Shown piece after piece: positions 38,960 through 46,780 of a DNA stretch of 64,000 bases; the first letter of the stretch is position 1; each line of letters opens with the position of its first letter. The stretch lies in contig JADLHZ010000095.1 of assembly GCA_020848545.1 (NCBI GenBank), positions 19,123 through 83,122 on the forward strand. The letters are read 5' to 3'. The position numbers and the translations under genes are program-made. Under the pieces are notes generated by a model. It worked only from the letters and a program-made list of their open reading frames with translations, made no database searches and was not told the DNA's origin. Origin of the DNA: Deltaproteobacteria bacterium (GTDB lineage: Bacteria > Myxococcota > JADLHZ01).

Positions 38960-39863
38960 ACCCGAAGTTGAAGAGCCCAAGGACGCCGCCGCCGAAGAAC
39001 GGAGCAAAGGTGATGGTGCTCAAGCCGGGCGCCAGGTTGACGTCGGCGAAGAAGCCGATGTTCGACTTCTTCAGCGTGTAGGAGAAGCCGCCGCGGACGT
39101 TGAACAGCATGCCGAAGCCGAAGGCAGGAAGGAAGCTGAACGTCACGGGCAGGATGAGCCCAAAATAGATCTCCATGTTGTCTTTGATGAAGAACGAAGC
39201 CATGGCGCCCGGCTCGACCGTGAGGCCAAGGCCAAAGCCGCCGAGGCCCGGCGCGAAGGCGCCGAAGTATCCGACGAAGTACATCGGCAGGTAGGCAGAC
39301 ATGTCGAGCGCGAGCTGAAACTTGCCCTTGTCCATGACGCGGTAGCGCATCTTCGCGCCTGGCGCGAGGCCGATCGGCCAGAAGGGCAAGCGGGCGCCGA
39401 TGCCGAGGTCGAAGTTCTCGTTGAGGTTGAAAAAGAAGTGGCCTTCGAGGCCCACCCAGCCATGGCCATCGGCCACGCCGAGGCCGCCGAGTGTGCCACC
39501 GCCGAAGAACAACATGGCGTTGGCGCCGTTTCCCTGTCCCAGGGTCGCGCCGCCACGGCTGCTCCAGGAGTAGTAGCCGCTGCCGAAGTCGGAGGGCTTG
39601 TTCGAGTCGGTGCGGGTCTGACCACCGGCGGTCGGCGCTTCCGGCGGCGGCGCTTCTTCAGCGGGCGGCGGCGGCGGCGGCGGGGCGGCTTCTTCCTTCG
39701 GGGGCGGCGGCGGAGGAGGTGGCGGCGGCGGCGGCGGTTCTTCCTTCTTCGCCGCCTCCTTCTTCTTCGTCGCGGCTTCTGCGCGCGGCGGTGAAAGCAG
39801 CGCCGTCGTTGCGAATACGGCGATAACCAGGCCTGGAGCGAGCGTCTTCAATGATACTTTCAC
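38931..39863 (-). CDS. Outer-membrane beta-barrel-like protein with proline tract
   Basis: 310 residues. I chose the GTG at 39863, preceded by a strong GAGGAGG ribosome site and followed by a signal peptide (KVSLKTLAPGLVIAVFATTA...AEA). Next comes a Lys/Glu segment and a run of thirteen prolines, then more Pro/Ala/Glu to about residue 75. The rest is Gly- and Phe-rich alternating strands ending in NFGFNAGVQFRL, typical of a small outer-membrane barrel. The proline stretch could span the periplasm or peptidoglycan. Function unknown. It overlaps miaA at the 3' end. Confidence 0.82.
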   Translation of the reverse strand: MKVSLKTLAPGLVIAVFATTALLSPPRAEAATKKKEAAKKEEPPPPPPPPPPPPPKEEAAPPPPPPPAEEAPPPEAPTAGGQTRTDSNKPSDFGSGYYSWSSRGGATLGQGNGANAMLFFGGGTLGGLGVADGHGWVGLEGHFFFNLNENFDLGIGARLPFWPIGLAPGAKMRYRVMDKGKFQLALDMSAYLPMYFVGYFGAFAPGLGGFGLGLTVEPGAMASFFIKDNMEIYFGLILPVTFSFLPAFGFGMLFNVRGGFSYTLKKSNIGFFADVNLAPGLSTITFAPFFGGGVLGLFNFGFNAGVQFRL

Positions 39864-39958
39864 GGCTGTCCTCCTCGGAAACGACCACCAAAACGGTCCC
39901 GACGGTCTCGAAAATGACGAGCCCTCGGCGGCTTTTCGAGGCCGCTCGTCAAACTGCG

Positions 39959-40002
39959 GGAGCGCCCTACAGCAACGCGCCGCATCGGTCAAAGGGCGCT
40001 CC
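39959..40002. promoter_or_regulatory. 10-bp inverted repeat between divergent genes
   Basis: GGAGCGCCCT (39959-39968) and AGGGCGCTCC (39993-40002) are perfect inverted repeats 24 bases apart, in the 198-bp spacer between the proline-tract protein and the DUF4388 protein. Because both neighbours point away, an operator or leader hairpin is likelier than a terminator. A second short pair, GCGGC/GCCGC, lies at 39928-39945, and AACCCAGGTTGA at 40006. Confidence 0.45.
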
Positions 40003-40061
40003 GAAACCCAGGTTGAATTTGCTGGTGAAATCAATGCGCTTGAGCTACCCGCGGGGGTCCG

Positions 40062-41477
40062 ATGTCGTTGCTCGTCGTCTCTGATCGCCGCACCGAATCC
40101 GCGCTCTTGGCCGCCAGGCTGCGCATGCGCGGGCTGCCGATCGACGGGAGCCTCGGCGCGGCGGCTCCGCGCGTCGTCCTCGTCGCCAAGAGCGCGCTCG
40201 AGCCCATCGAGGCCGAGATCATCCAGCGCGTGCTCCAGCGCGGCGGCTTCGTCTTGCAGTTGGAGCGCGACGGTGACGCGCCCATTGCCGAGGCGCTGTC
40301 GGTCGCGGTGCCGGCCGGGCTCGACGACGTCGCCGGCCTCGCCGAGCTCGCGTGGCTGCAGGCGCTGCACGCGACGCGGACGTGGAAGATCGATCTCGAG
40401 CGCATGCCGCCGTCGCGCTTGCTGAAGGCGCTACGCACGGCGAAGGACACCTTCCTCGTCGAGGCGACGATCGGCGGCCGGCAAGTCAGGGTCGAGATCG
40501 ATCGAGGCCGGGTCGTGAGCGCGCGCTATGGCACGTTGAAGGACGCGCTCGCGCTGCAAGCATTCGAGCAGGCCAAGAGCGGCAGGGTGCAGATTCGTTT
40601 GACCGACGTCGCGTTGCGCAACGAGCCGCTGCGCGACGCGGACGCTGGGACGCCGGTCTCGTTCGCGGCGCCGCCGAAGGTCGCGTTCTTCGAAGCGCGG
40701 ATTCCGCCGACGCCGATACCAAAGGCGCCTCCCATCGAGACGATCGACGCCTTGCCGGTGGCGCCGCCGCCAGTCGTGACGCCGGTCGTGACGCCTGTGC
40801 CGGCGCCGGTCGAGGCGCTCGTCGAGATCGTCAAGGTCGAAGCGCCGGTCTCGAGCACCGAAGCGCCGGCCATCCCCGTGCCAGCGCCCGCGACGGAAGA
40901 CTGGCTCGACGAAGCGCAGGTGTTCGATCGCCAGCGCCGCGTGAAGCGCGCCGGCATCGCCGTGCTCGCGCTCGCAGCGATCGCAGGGGCGTACGCCCTC
41001 GTGTCGCTGGTGCTCGATCGCCCGCCGCCGCCGGTCGTCGTCGTGGCGCCGCCGCCTGTGCCTGCGCCGGTCGTCGTCGAAGAGCCGATCGATCTGCCGC
41101 CGCTCAGCGTCGAACGCGTGCTGCGCTTGGAGTCGGCGCTCGTGCAGGCGCGCGCGCTGCAAGCTCAGAAGAAGCAAGGCGAAGCGATCGCGCTCTTTGA
41201 AGCCGCCGTGCTCGAAGGGCCGACGAAGCCGCAGTACCTGTTGATCCTCGCGCGCATGCTGCTCGACGCCGGCGAGCTCGATCCGGCGCTGCACATGGCC
41301 GAGCGCGTGACCAAGGTCGCGCCGGGCGCCGCCGACGCTTACGTGATCATGGGGACGGCGCTGCAGCTGAAGGACGTCGAGTGGGAGAAGACGAAGCCGC
41401 TCTACGAGAAGTATCTGCAGCTGGCGCCGAATGGGCAGCACGCGCGGGATGTGAAGGCGATCATCGCCCGGCATTAG
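40062..41477 (+). CDS. DUF4388 / TM / TPR membrane protein
   Basis: 471 residues. About residues 1-105 form an alpha/beta N-domain; 106-180 match the DUF4388 pattern seen in myxobacterial signalling proteins (LERMPPSRLLKALRTAKDT, VEIDRGRVVSARYG). A Pro/Val-rich linker follows, with TPVPAPVEA-type repeats (220-280). One membrane helix lies at about 298-318 (IAVLALAAIAGAYALVSLVL), a second Pro/Val stretch follows, and two or three TPR-like repeats (360-471). The topology suggests a cytoplasmic DUF4388 and periplasmic TPRs. It may join signalling or gliding assemblies; that is inference. The GTCCCTGGGAC palindrome sits on its stop codon. Confidence 0.82.
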   Translation: MSLLVVSDRRTESALLAARLRMRGLPIDGSLGAAAPRVVLVAKSALEPIEAEIIQRVLQRGGFVLQLERDGDAPIAEALSVAVPAGLDDVAGLAELAWLQALHATRTWKIDLERMPPSRLLKALRTAKDTFLVEATIGGRQVRVEIDRGRVVSARYGTLKDALALQAFEQAKSGRVQIRLTDVALRNEPLRDADAGTPVSFAAPPKVAFFEARIPPTPIPKAPPIETIDALPVAPPPVVTPVVTPVPAPVEALVEIVKVEAPVSSTEAPAIPVPAPATEDWLDEAQVFDRQRRVKRAGIAVLALAAIAGAYALVSLVLDRPPPPVVVVAPPPVPAPVVVEEPIDLPPLSVERVLRLESALVQARALQAQKKQGEAIALFEAAVLEGPTKPQYLLILARMLLDAGELDPALHMAERVTKVAPGAADAYVIMGTALQLKDVEWEKTKPLYEKYLQLAPNGQHARDVKAIIARH

Positions 41478-41489
41478 GTCCCTGGGACC
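41477..41489. promoter_or_regulatory. 13-bp palindrome GGTCCC-t-GGGACC
   Basis: It overlaps the last base of the preceding stop codon and lies 55 bp before the ferredoxin start. The one-base centre is too tight for an RNA hairpin of full length, so a protein-binding site is likelier than a terminator. Could be chance. Confidence 0.3.
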
Positions 41490-41543
41490 ACCCTTGAATT
41501 GAGCGAGAGTTTTGATTAGGGCCCGCGGATTGCGAGGTATGCG

Positions 41544-41876
41544 ATGGCGTATGTAGTGGCCGAGCCCTGTATCAAGTGCAAATACACCGACTGCGTGACG
41601 GTGTGCCCCGTGAACTGCTTCTACGAGGGCGAGAACTTCCTCGCCATCAACCCGGACGAGTGCATCGACTGCGGCGCGTGCGTGCCGGAGTGCCCGAGCG
41701 AAGCGATCTTCAGCGAAGACGACCTGCCCGAGAAGTGGAAGGAGTTCGTCGCGCTGAACGCCGAGCACGCGAAGAAGTGGCCGAACATCAGCGCCAAGAA
41801 GAACCCGCCGGCGGACGCCGATCAGTGGAAGGGCGTCGAGAAGAAGCGCGACAAGCTCGTCCTCAAGGCGCCTTGA
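41544..41876 (+). CDS. fdxA: 7Fe ferredoxin ([3Fe-4S][4Fe-4S])
   Basis: 110 residues, like Azotobacter FdI. Cysteines 9, 17 and 50 fit the [3Fe-4S] ligands and 21, 40, 43 and 46 the [4Fe-4S] ligands; Cys12 and Cys25 match the extra cysteines of that protein. The C-terminal tail ([19 protein letters not shown]) is also family-like. It carries low-potential electrons in the cytoplasm. The ATG at 41544 follows GAGGT. Its TGA overlaps the TTG start of the next gene. Confidence 0.96.
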   Translation: MAYVVAEPCIKCKYTDCVTVCPVNCFYEGENFLAINPDECIDCGACVPECPSEAIFSEDDLPEKWKEFVALNAEHAKKWPNISAKKNPPADADQWKGVEKKRDKLVLKAP

Positions 41877-42712
41877 GCATCGCGATCCAGGGTGAGCGTG
41901 GCTCGTTCAGTCACGAGGTCGCCGAAAAGCTCTTTGGAAAATCCGTCCCGATCGTCGCCTGTGAGAGCTTCCCTGAGCTCTTCGCCGTGACGCTCGGTCC
42001 GCGCGCGCGCGCCGAGGCCGCCGTCGTGCCGATCGAGAACGCGCTCTACGGATCGATCCACCAGAACTTCGATCTCTTGCTCCGCTACAAGGCGACGATC
42101 TTCGCCGAGGCTTATCACCGCATCGAGCTCTGCCTCATCGGTGCCGCGCCGAGCCGGGTCGCTCGCGGCGCCCGCGTGCTCGTGCACCCGGTCGCGGCGG
42201 GGCAGTGCGCGCGCTTCGTCAAGAAGCATCGGCTCACGATCTCGCTCGCGGCCGACACCGCGGGCGCCGTGCGCGAGCTGATGCAGGCGCGGCCCGCCGA
42301 CACCTACGCCATCGCGAGCGCGCACGCGGCCAAGCTCTACGGCGCCAGCGTGCTCGCGCGCGGCATCGAGGACGACGCCAAGAACTTCACGCGCTTCTTG
42401 GCGATCGGGCAAGGTGCCAAGAAGCTCGAGCGCACGAAGGCCGCACACAAGACCTCGCTCGCGTTCGTGCTGCCGAACACGCCAGGCTCGCTCTTCCGGG
42501 CGCTCGGGGCCTTCACGCTGCGCGACGTCGACTTGGCGAAGCTCGAGTCGCGGCCGATGCGCGGGCGGCCCTTCGAGTACCTGTTCTATTTGGACGCCGT
42601 CGGCTCGCTCGCGGAAGCGCGCGTGCAAAAAGCCGTTGCTCACTTGGAGGAGCTCGCCGAGAAGCTGTGGGTGCTCGGCTCCTATCCGACGGCAGTCGAT
42701 AGGCGATCGTGA
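41873..42712 (+). CDS. pheA: Prephenate dehydratase
   Basis: 279 residues, the size of monofunctional prephenate dehydratase. The start is a TTG inside the ferredoxin stop (TTGA), the only start that fits the conserved [12 protein letters not shown] beginning. Key blocks: [19 protein letters not shown], the catalytic NFTRFLAIG (Thr-Arg-Phe), then a C-terminal ACT domain with [11 protein letters not shown] and the phenylalanine-binding ESRP motif, so feedback inhibition is expected. It makes phenylpyruvate for phenylalanine. Coupling to a ferredoxin is unusual and probably reflects compact packing. Confidence 0.94.
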   Translation: MSIAIQGERGSFSHEVAEKLFGKSVPIVACESFPELFAVTLGPRARAEAAVVPIENALYGSIHQNFDLLLRYKATIFAEAYHRIELCLIGAAPSRVARGARVLVHPVAAGQCARFVKKHRLTISLAADTAGAVRELMQARPADTYAIASAHAAKLYGASVLARGIEDDAKNFTRFLAIGQGAKKLERTKAAHKTSLAFVLPNTPGSLFRALGAFTLRDVDLAKLESRPMRGRPFEYLFYLDAVGSLAEARVQKAVAHLEELAEKLWVLGSYPTAVDRRS

Positions 42713-42762
42713 CCGTTTTGCATGCCGCGGCGCGCTAGAGGTGCTACCCATCCTCTGTCGCC

Positions 42763-42999
42763 ATGAGCCCGCGCCACGCGAAGAAATCGAACGGCAAGAC
42801 CTTCCACGCACTCGAAAACAAGGTCGCGCCGATGGTCGTAAAGCTCGCCGAGAGCCTGGAGCGCATGGGCGGGCAGCTTGGCTCGGACGGCGGCGACGGT
42901 CGCGGTCAAGCGATGATGAAGATCGCCAAGCAGATCAAACGCTCGCGCGAAGAAGCGGCGCGCGAAGAAGCCGCCCCCGACAAGTCGCGCCGGAGCTGA
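42763..42999 (+). CDS. Small basic hypothetical protein
   Basis: 78 residues, very rich in Lys, Arg, Glu and Gly, with MSPRHAKKSNGKTFHALENK at the start and KQIKRSREEAAREEAAPDK at the end. It looks helical at both ends. There is no signal peptide. It lies just upstream (6 bp) of the M50-type protease and may be translated with it. Function unknown. Confidence 0.6.
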   Translation: MSPRHAKKSNGKTFHALENKVAPMVVKLAESLERMGGQLGSDGGDGRGQAMMKIAKQIKRSREEAAREEAAPDKSRRS

Positions 43000-43005
43000 G
43001 CGAGC

Positions 43006-45114
43006 GTGCAGGCGGCGAGCGAGACCACGACGAAGCCGAGCTCTCGAGCGCCGCGCATTCGCTCCGATCTTCGCGTGGTGCATGACGAGAGCGCGAGCTT
43101 CGAGCAAGCGTTCCTCTTGGGCGATCGCGCGACCAACCGCTATTGGCAAGTCGGCCCCGTGCAGTTCGAGATGGCCCGCATCTTCTCGCGCCGGGATCTC
43201 GACTGGACGGCGGCCTGCGCGGCGCTGCGCGAGCGCTTCGACGAGAAGATCTCGGACGACGAGATCACCGCGGCGTACCAGGAGTTCGAGACGCTCGGCC
43301 TCGTCGAGCTCTCGGAAGACGCCGTGGTCAAGGGCGGCCTCAGCGCGGGCGCGTATCGGCGAGCGCTGCGCTTGTCCGGCGTGCGCAGCCAGGGGCTCGA
43401 CAAAGCCGCGGGCGACGTTCGCTCCTTCGTCATGCGCGCGGAGCGGGCCCGGACGGCGCCGAAGGATCTCGTGGCGCTCGCGCTTCGCCTGCAGCGCGAT
43501 CATCCGGGCGACGCCGTCGTGCAGCGCGTGGTGCAGGCCTTTCACCGCGGCCTCCAGCACGAGCGCGTCGTCAAGAGCAACGCGCACCTGCCGGCGCTCC
43601 TGCGCTGGATGCGCGTGCAAGTGCCGCTCTTCGATCCGCACGAGCAGATCGCCCGCTGGCTGCCGCGCCTACGCTTCGTCTTCTCCTGGTGGTTCTTCGC
43701 GCTGACGCTGCTGGTCGCGTTCGCCGGCTTCTCGACGTACTTGGATCGCGCGCGCGAAGTGCACCAGCGCCTCGTGCTCGTGTCCGGCAACCTGACGCTG
43801 CTCTTTTGCTGCACGGTGACGATGCTCGTCATCCACGAATATGCGCACGCGTTCGCCTGCAAGCATTACGGCGGCGAGGTCCACGAGATCGGCATCATCG
43901 TCTTTCTCTTCTTCATCCCGGCGGCCTACTGCGACGTCTCCGACGCGCACTTGTTCAAGAGCAAGCGTCAAAAGCTGATCGTCACGCTCGCCGGCACCTG
44001 GTCCACCTTCGTGCTCGCGTCGCTCGGTGCGCTCATTTGGGGCAACACCATCCCGACGGCGCTCTTGAACCACGTCGGCCTCGTCTTGATGGCGACCGGC
44101 TACGCGACGGTGCTCACCAACTTGAACCCGCTCTTGCCGCTCGACGGCTACTTCTTCTTGAGCGACTGGCTCGGCATCGACAACCTGCGCGATCGGGCGC
44201 CGGAGTACGCGAAGGCGTACTTGGTGGCGCTGATCACCGGCAAGGCGCGGCCGGTCGTCACCCCGCGCGAGCACCGCGTGTTCTTCGTCTACTTCGTGGT
44301 CGGCTCCCTCTACCAAGTCTTCTACATGCTGCTCAGCCTCGGCTTCGGTTGGCTGATCCTCGTCCGCGGCGGGACGCTCCTCGGCTTTTCGATCTTCGTG
44401 CTGCTCGTCTACTTGTTTTACGTTCGCACCTATTGGCTGAAGGTCGTGCGCCTGTGGAAGGAAGCGCGGACGAAGCAGCTCTTCGCCTACGTCGCCGGCG
44501 CTGCTGCCGTGCTCTCGGTGCTCGTCTTCGTGCCGTTCTCGAACAGCGTCGTCGTGCCGGTCACGGTGCGCAAGATGACCCACGTCGCGACGATCGCGCC
44601 TGAGGTGGCGGTGATCGACGCGATCGTGGCGCCGCGCGGCAGCGCCGTGAAAGCGGGCGACGTGCTCTTTCGTCTCGGCACCGTCGATCGCAGCGTGCTC
44701 GTGACGGCGCCCGTCGCCGGCTTCGTCGAGTGGGAGCGCGAGTGGCTGCCGAACGAGCCGGTCGAGGCCGGCGCGGTGCTCGCTGCGGTCGTCAAAGGCT
44801 ACGCGGCCGAGGGCGAGCTACCGGAACGCCACGTCCGCGCCGCCCTCGACGCGCAGACGGCGGAGGCGACCGTGCTCGGCGATCGCGTGCTCGCGCAGAG
44901 CGTGTCCGTCGAATCGCGCGCGCGGGCCCCGGGCGAGCGACCGCGGCCGCTCTTGCACGTCGGAATTCTTGCGCCGCGGGAGAATCCGCTGACACTTTCC
45001 GACGGCATGGCTGGACGCGTCGTGCTCAGCTCGAGCCGTTCGATCAGCCTCTGGCGCCGGTTGTGGGGCGCGGAGTGGGATAAGGTCATCGTCGACGTGT
45101 GGAGATTGTTCTGA
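43006..45114 (+). CDS. PqqD-like / M50 membrane protease with lipoyl-like tail
   Basis: 702 residues from a GTG at 43006. Residues 25-110 resemble a PqqD-type winged peptide-binding domain (DRATNRYWQVGPVQFEMARI, FDEKISDDEITAAYQEF). The zinc motif HEYAH is at 277-281 and the second M50 motif NLNPLLPLDGY has Asp380. About eight membrane helices follow residue 225. The C-terminal region from about 535 is like a biotinyl/lipoyl half-motif (IDAIVAPRGSAVKAGDVLF, TAPVAGFVEW). This fits the putative peptide zinc metalloprotease/efflux group related to YydH. The next gene, an HlyD-type adaptor, follows after one base. It likely cleaves or moves a peptide across the inner membrane; the substrate is unknown. 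Confidence 0.86.
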   Translation: MQAASETTTKPSSRAPRIRSDLRVVHDESASFEQAFLLGDRATNRYWQVGPVQFEMARIFSRRDLDWTAACAALRERFDEKISDDEITAAYQEFETLGLVELSEDAVVKGGLSAGAYRRALRLSGVRSQGLDKAAGDVRSFVMRAERARTAPKDLVALALRLQRDHPGDAVVQRVVQAFHRGLQHERVVKSNAHLPALLRWMRVQVPLFDPHEQIARWLPRLRFVFSWWFFALTLLVAFAGFSTYLDRAREVHQRLVLVSGNLTLLFCCTVTMLVIHEYAHAFACKHYGGEVHEIGIIVFLFFIPAAYCDVSDAHLFKSKRQKLIVTLAGTWSTFVLASLGALIWGNTIPTALLNHVGLVLMATGYATVLTNLNPLLPLDGYFFLSDWLGIDNLRDRAPEYAKAYLVALITGKARPVVTPREHRVFFVYFVVGSLYQVFYMLLSLGFGWLILVRGGTLLGFSIFVLLVYLFYVRTYWLKVVRLWKEARTKQLFAYVAGAAAVLSVLVFVPFSNSVVVPVTVRKMTHVATIAPEVAVIDAIVAPRGSAVKAGDVLFRLGTVDRSVLVTAPVAGFVEWEREWLPNEPVEAGAVLAAVVKGYAAEGELPERHVRAALDAQTAEATVLGDRVLAQSVSVESRARAPGERPRPLLHVGILAPRENPLTLSDGMAGRVVLSSSRSISLWRRLWGAEWDKVIVDVWRLF

Positions 45115-45115
45115 G

Positions 45116-46774
45116 ATGAGCACCGCAGAGGACGACTTCGAGTCGGGCGCGACGCGCGTCACGACCATGGCCGAGCTCGGCCTCACGGGTCCCCACGCGC
45201 TCCTCTTGATGGTCTCGGACGGCCAGATCTTTCGCCTGCCGCTCACCAAGGACGTCTCGGTCGTCGGGCGCGCGGTCGAGAGCGACGTCAAGCTCGACTT
45301 CGTCGACGTCTCGCGCAAGCACTTCAAGATCACGAAGCGCCAGGACGGCACCTACGCCATCGCCGATCTCGGCAGCAGCGGCGGCACCTTCGTGACGCCC
45401 GAAGACTTGCCGGAAAAGAAGCTCACCGGCGAGCAGACCCTGCATGAGCACGAGATCATCCGCGTCGGCGCCCACAAGTTCCGCTTCGTCGTGCCGCACG
45501 AAGTGAAGGAAGAGGACTATCCGAAGCTCTTGCCGATGAGCGGCGGCACGATGGTGCAGTTGAAGGGCGCGGTCGTCACGGTGGGCCGCAGTCTGGCGAG
45601 CTTCGTGATTCCGGATCCGCGCGTGTCGACGAAACATGCGGTCATCGAGACCTTCGCGAAGGGCTCCGTCTATATCGTCGATCAGAAGAGCGCCAACGGC
45701 ACCACGGTCAACGGCGAGAAGCTCACCGACGCGCGCAAGCTCGAAGAGAACGACGTCATCGCTTTTGCCGGCATCGCGTATCGCTTCAGCATGCTCGGCG
45801 CCGACTCGCGCACCATGGTCGTCTCCGCCACCGGCGCGCCGCGTGCGGTCGTTGGCACCGGCACACTGCGCATGGACGAAGCGCGCCAGCAGATCATGGA
45901 AGCGCTCGCCGAGCAGATGACCGGCGGCCACATGGAGACGCAGGCGATCGTGCAGAAGCCCGCGAAAGAGGGCCGCTCCTCGACCGGCACTTATACCGGG
46001 CCGAACCCCCTGCAGCCGGCCGAGCCCGAACGTGCGCCCGTCGCAGCCCAAGCGCGTGCGACGCCGAGCGCGCCTACAGAGCCGGAAGTCCAAGAAGCGC
46101 CGGCGCCGCCGTCCTTGCTCGAGAAGCCGGGCGCCAAGCTCGGCGTGCGCATCGGTGCCGCCGCCCTCGTCATCGCGCTCCTGTTGTATCCATACGTCTT
46201 GACGGTCACCGGCGAATGCCGCCTCGCTCCCGGCGCGATTCAAAAAGTGCGCTCGGCGATCTCGGGTCGCGTCGCCAAGGTGATGGTCGTCGAGGGCCAG
46301 AAGGTCAAAGAGGGTGAGCTTCTGCTCGAGCTCGCCGCGCTCGACGGCCAGAAGGTGCCGGTCGAGCAGCTGCAAGTGCGCGCCGGCATCGCCGGAAAGA
46401 TCGTCACGCAGGCGCCGCAGAACCTGCTGAACCAAGTCGTGAACGTGGGCCAGGAGCTGCTCGAGGTCGACGAGACGCAGCGGGTGATCGCCGAAGTGCT
46501 CGTGCCCGAGAGCGACATCGGCGACGTCTACGTCGGTCAGCCGGTCTACGCGCGGCTCTACACCGACACGACCGAGACCCATGAAAGCCAAGTGCAAACG
46601 ATCGTGCCGGTGGCCGAGAAGGGCGCGCTCGGATCGTTCGTCGTCGTGAAGGCGCAGCTGAAGAATCCGGACGAGCGGCTGATCCCCGGCACGACCGGCG
46701 TCGCCAAGCTCGTCGGTGAGCGGCACATGGGCATCGTGCTTTTGTTCAAGAAGATCGCGCGGATCGTCAAATAA
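45116..46774 (+). CDS. FHA-FHA-TM-HlyD adaptor
   Basis: 552 residues. The first FHA domain (about 37-120) has VGRAVESDVKL, VSRKHFKI and GSSGGTFV; the second (about 143-225) has VGRSLASFVI, VSTKHAVIE and KSANGTTVNGE. A low-complexity linker (275-340) leads to one membrane helix (IGAAALVIALLLYPYVL, about 345-362), then an HlyD-like periplasmic part with VRSAISGRVAKVMVVEGQKV and a long VAEVLVPESDIGDVYVGQPV strand pair. So a cytoplasmic phosphothreonine reader is joined to a periplasmic export adaptor. It is directly after the M50-type gene (one base) and most likely acts with it. No ABC transporter is adjacent. Confidence 0.86.
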   Translation: MSTAEDDFESGATRVTTMAELGLTGPHALLLMVSDGQIFRLPLTKDVSVVGRAVESDVKLDFVDVSRKHFKITKRQDGTYAIADLGSSGGTFVTPEDLPEKKLTGEQTLHEHEIIRVGAHKFRFVVPHEVKEEDYPKLLPMSGGTMVQLKGAVVTVGRSLASFVIPDPRVSTKHAVIETFAKGSVYIVDQKSANGTTVNGEKLTDARKLEENDVIAFAGIAYRFSMLGADSRTMVVSATGAPRAVVGTGTLRMDEARQQIMEALAEQMTGGHMETQAIVQKPAKEGRSSTGTYTGPNPLQPAEPERAPVAAQARATPSAPTEPEVQEAPAPPSLLEKPGAKLGVRIGAAALVIALLLYPYVLTVTGECRLAPGAIQKVRSAISGRVAKVMVVEGQKVKEGELLLELAALDGQKVPVEQLQVRAGIAGKIVTQAPQNLLNQVVNVGQELLEVDETQRVIAEVLVPESDIGDVYVGQPVYARLYTDTTETHESQVQTIVPVAEKGALGSFVVVKAQLKNPDERLIPGTTGVAKLVGERHMGIVLLFKKIARIVK

Positions 46775-46780
46775 CGGGGA

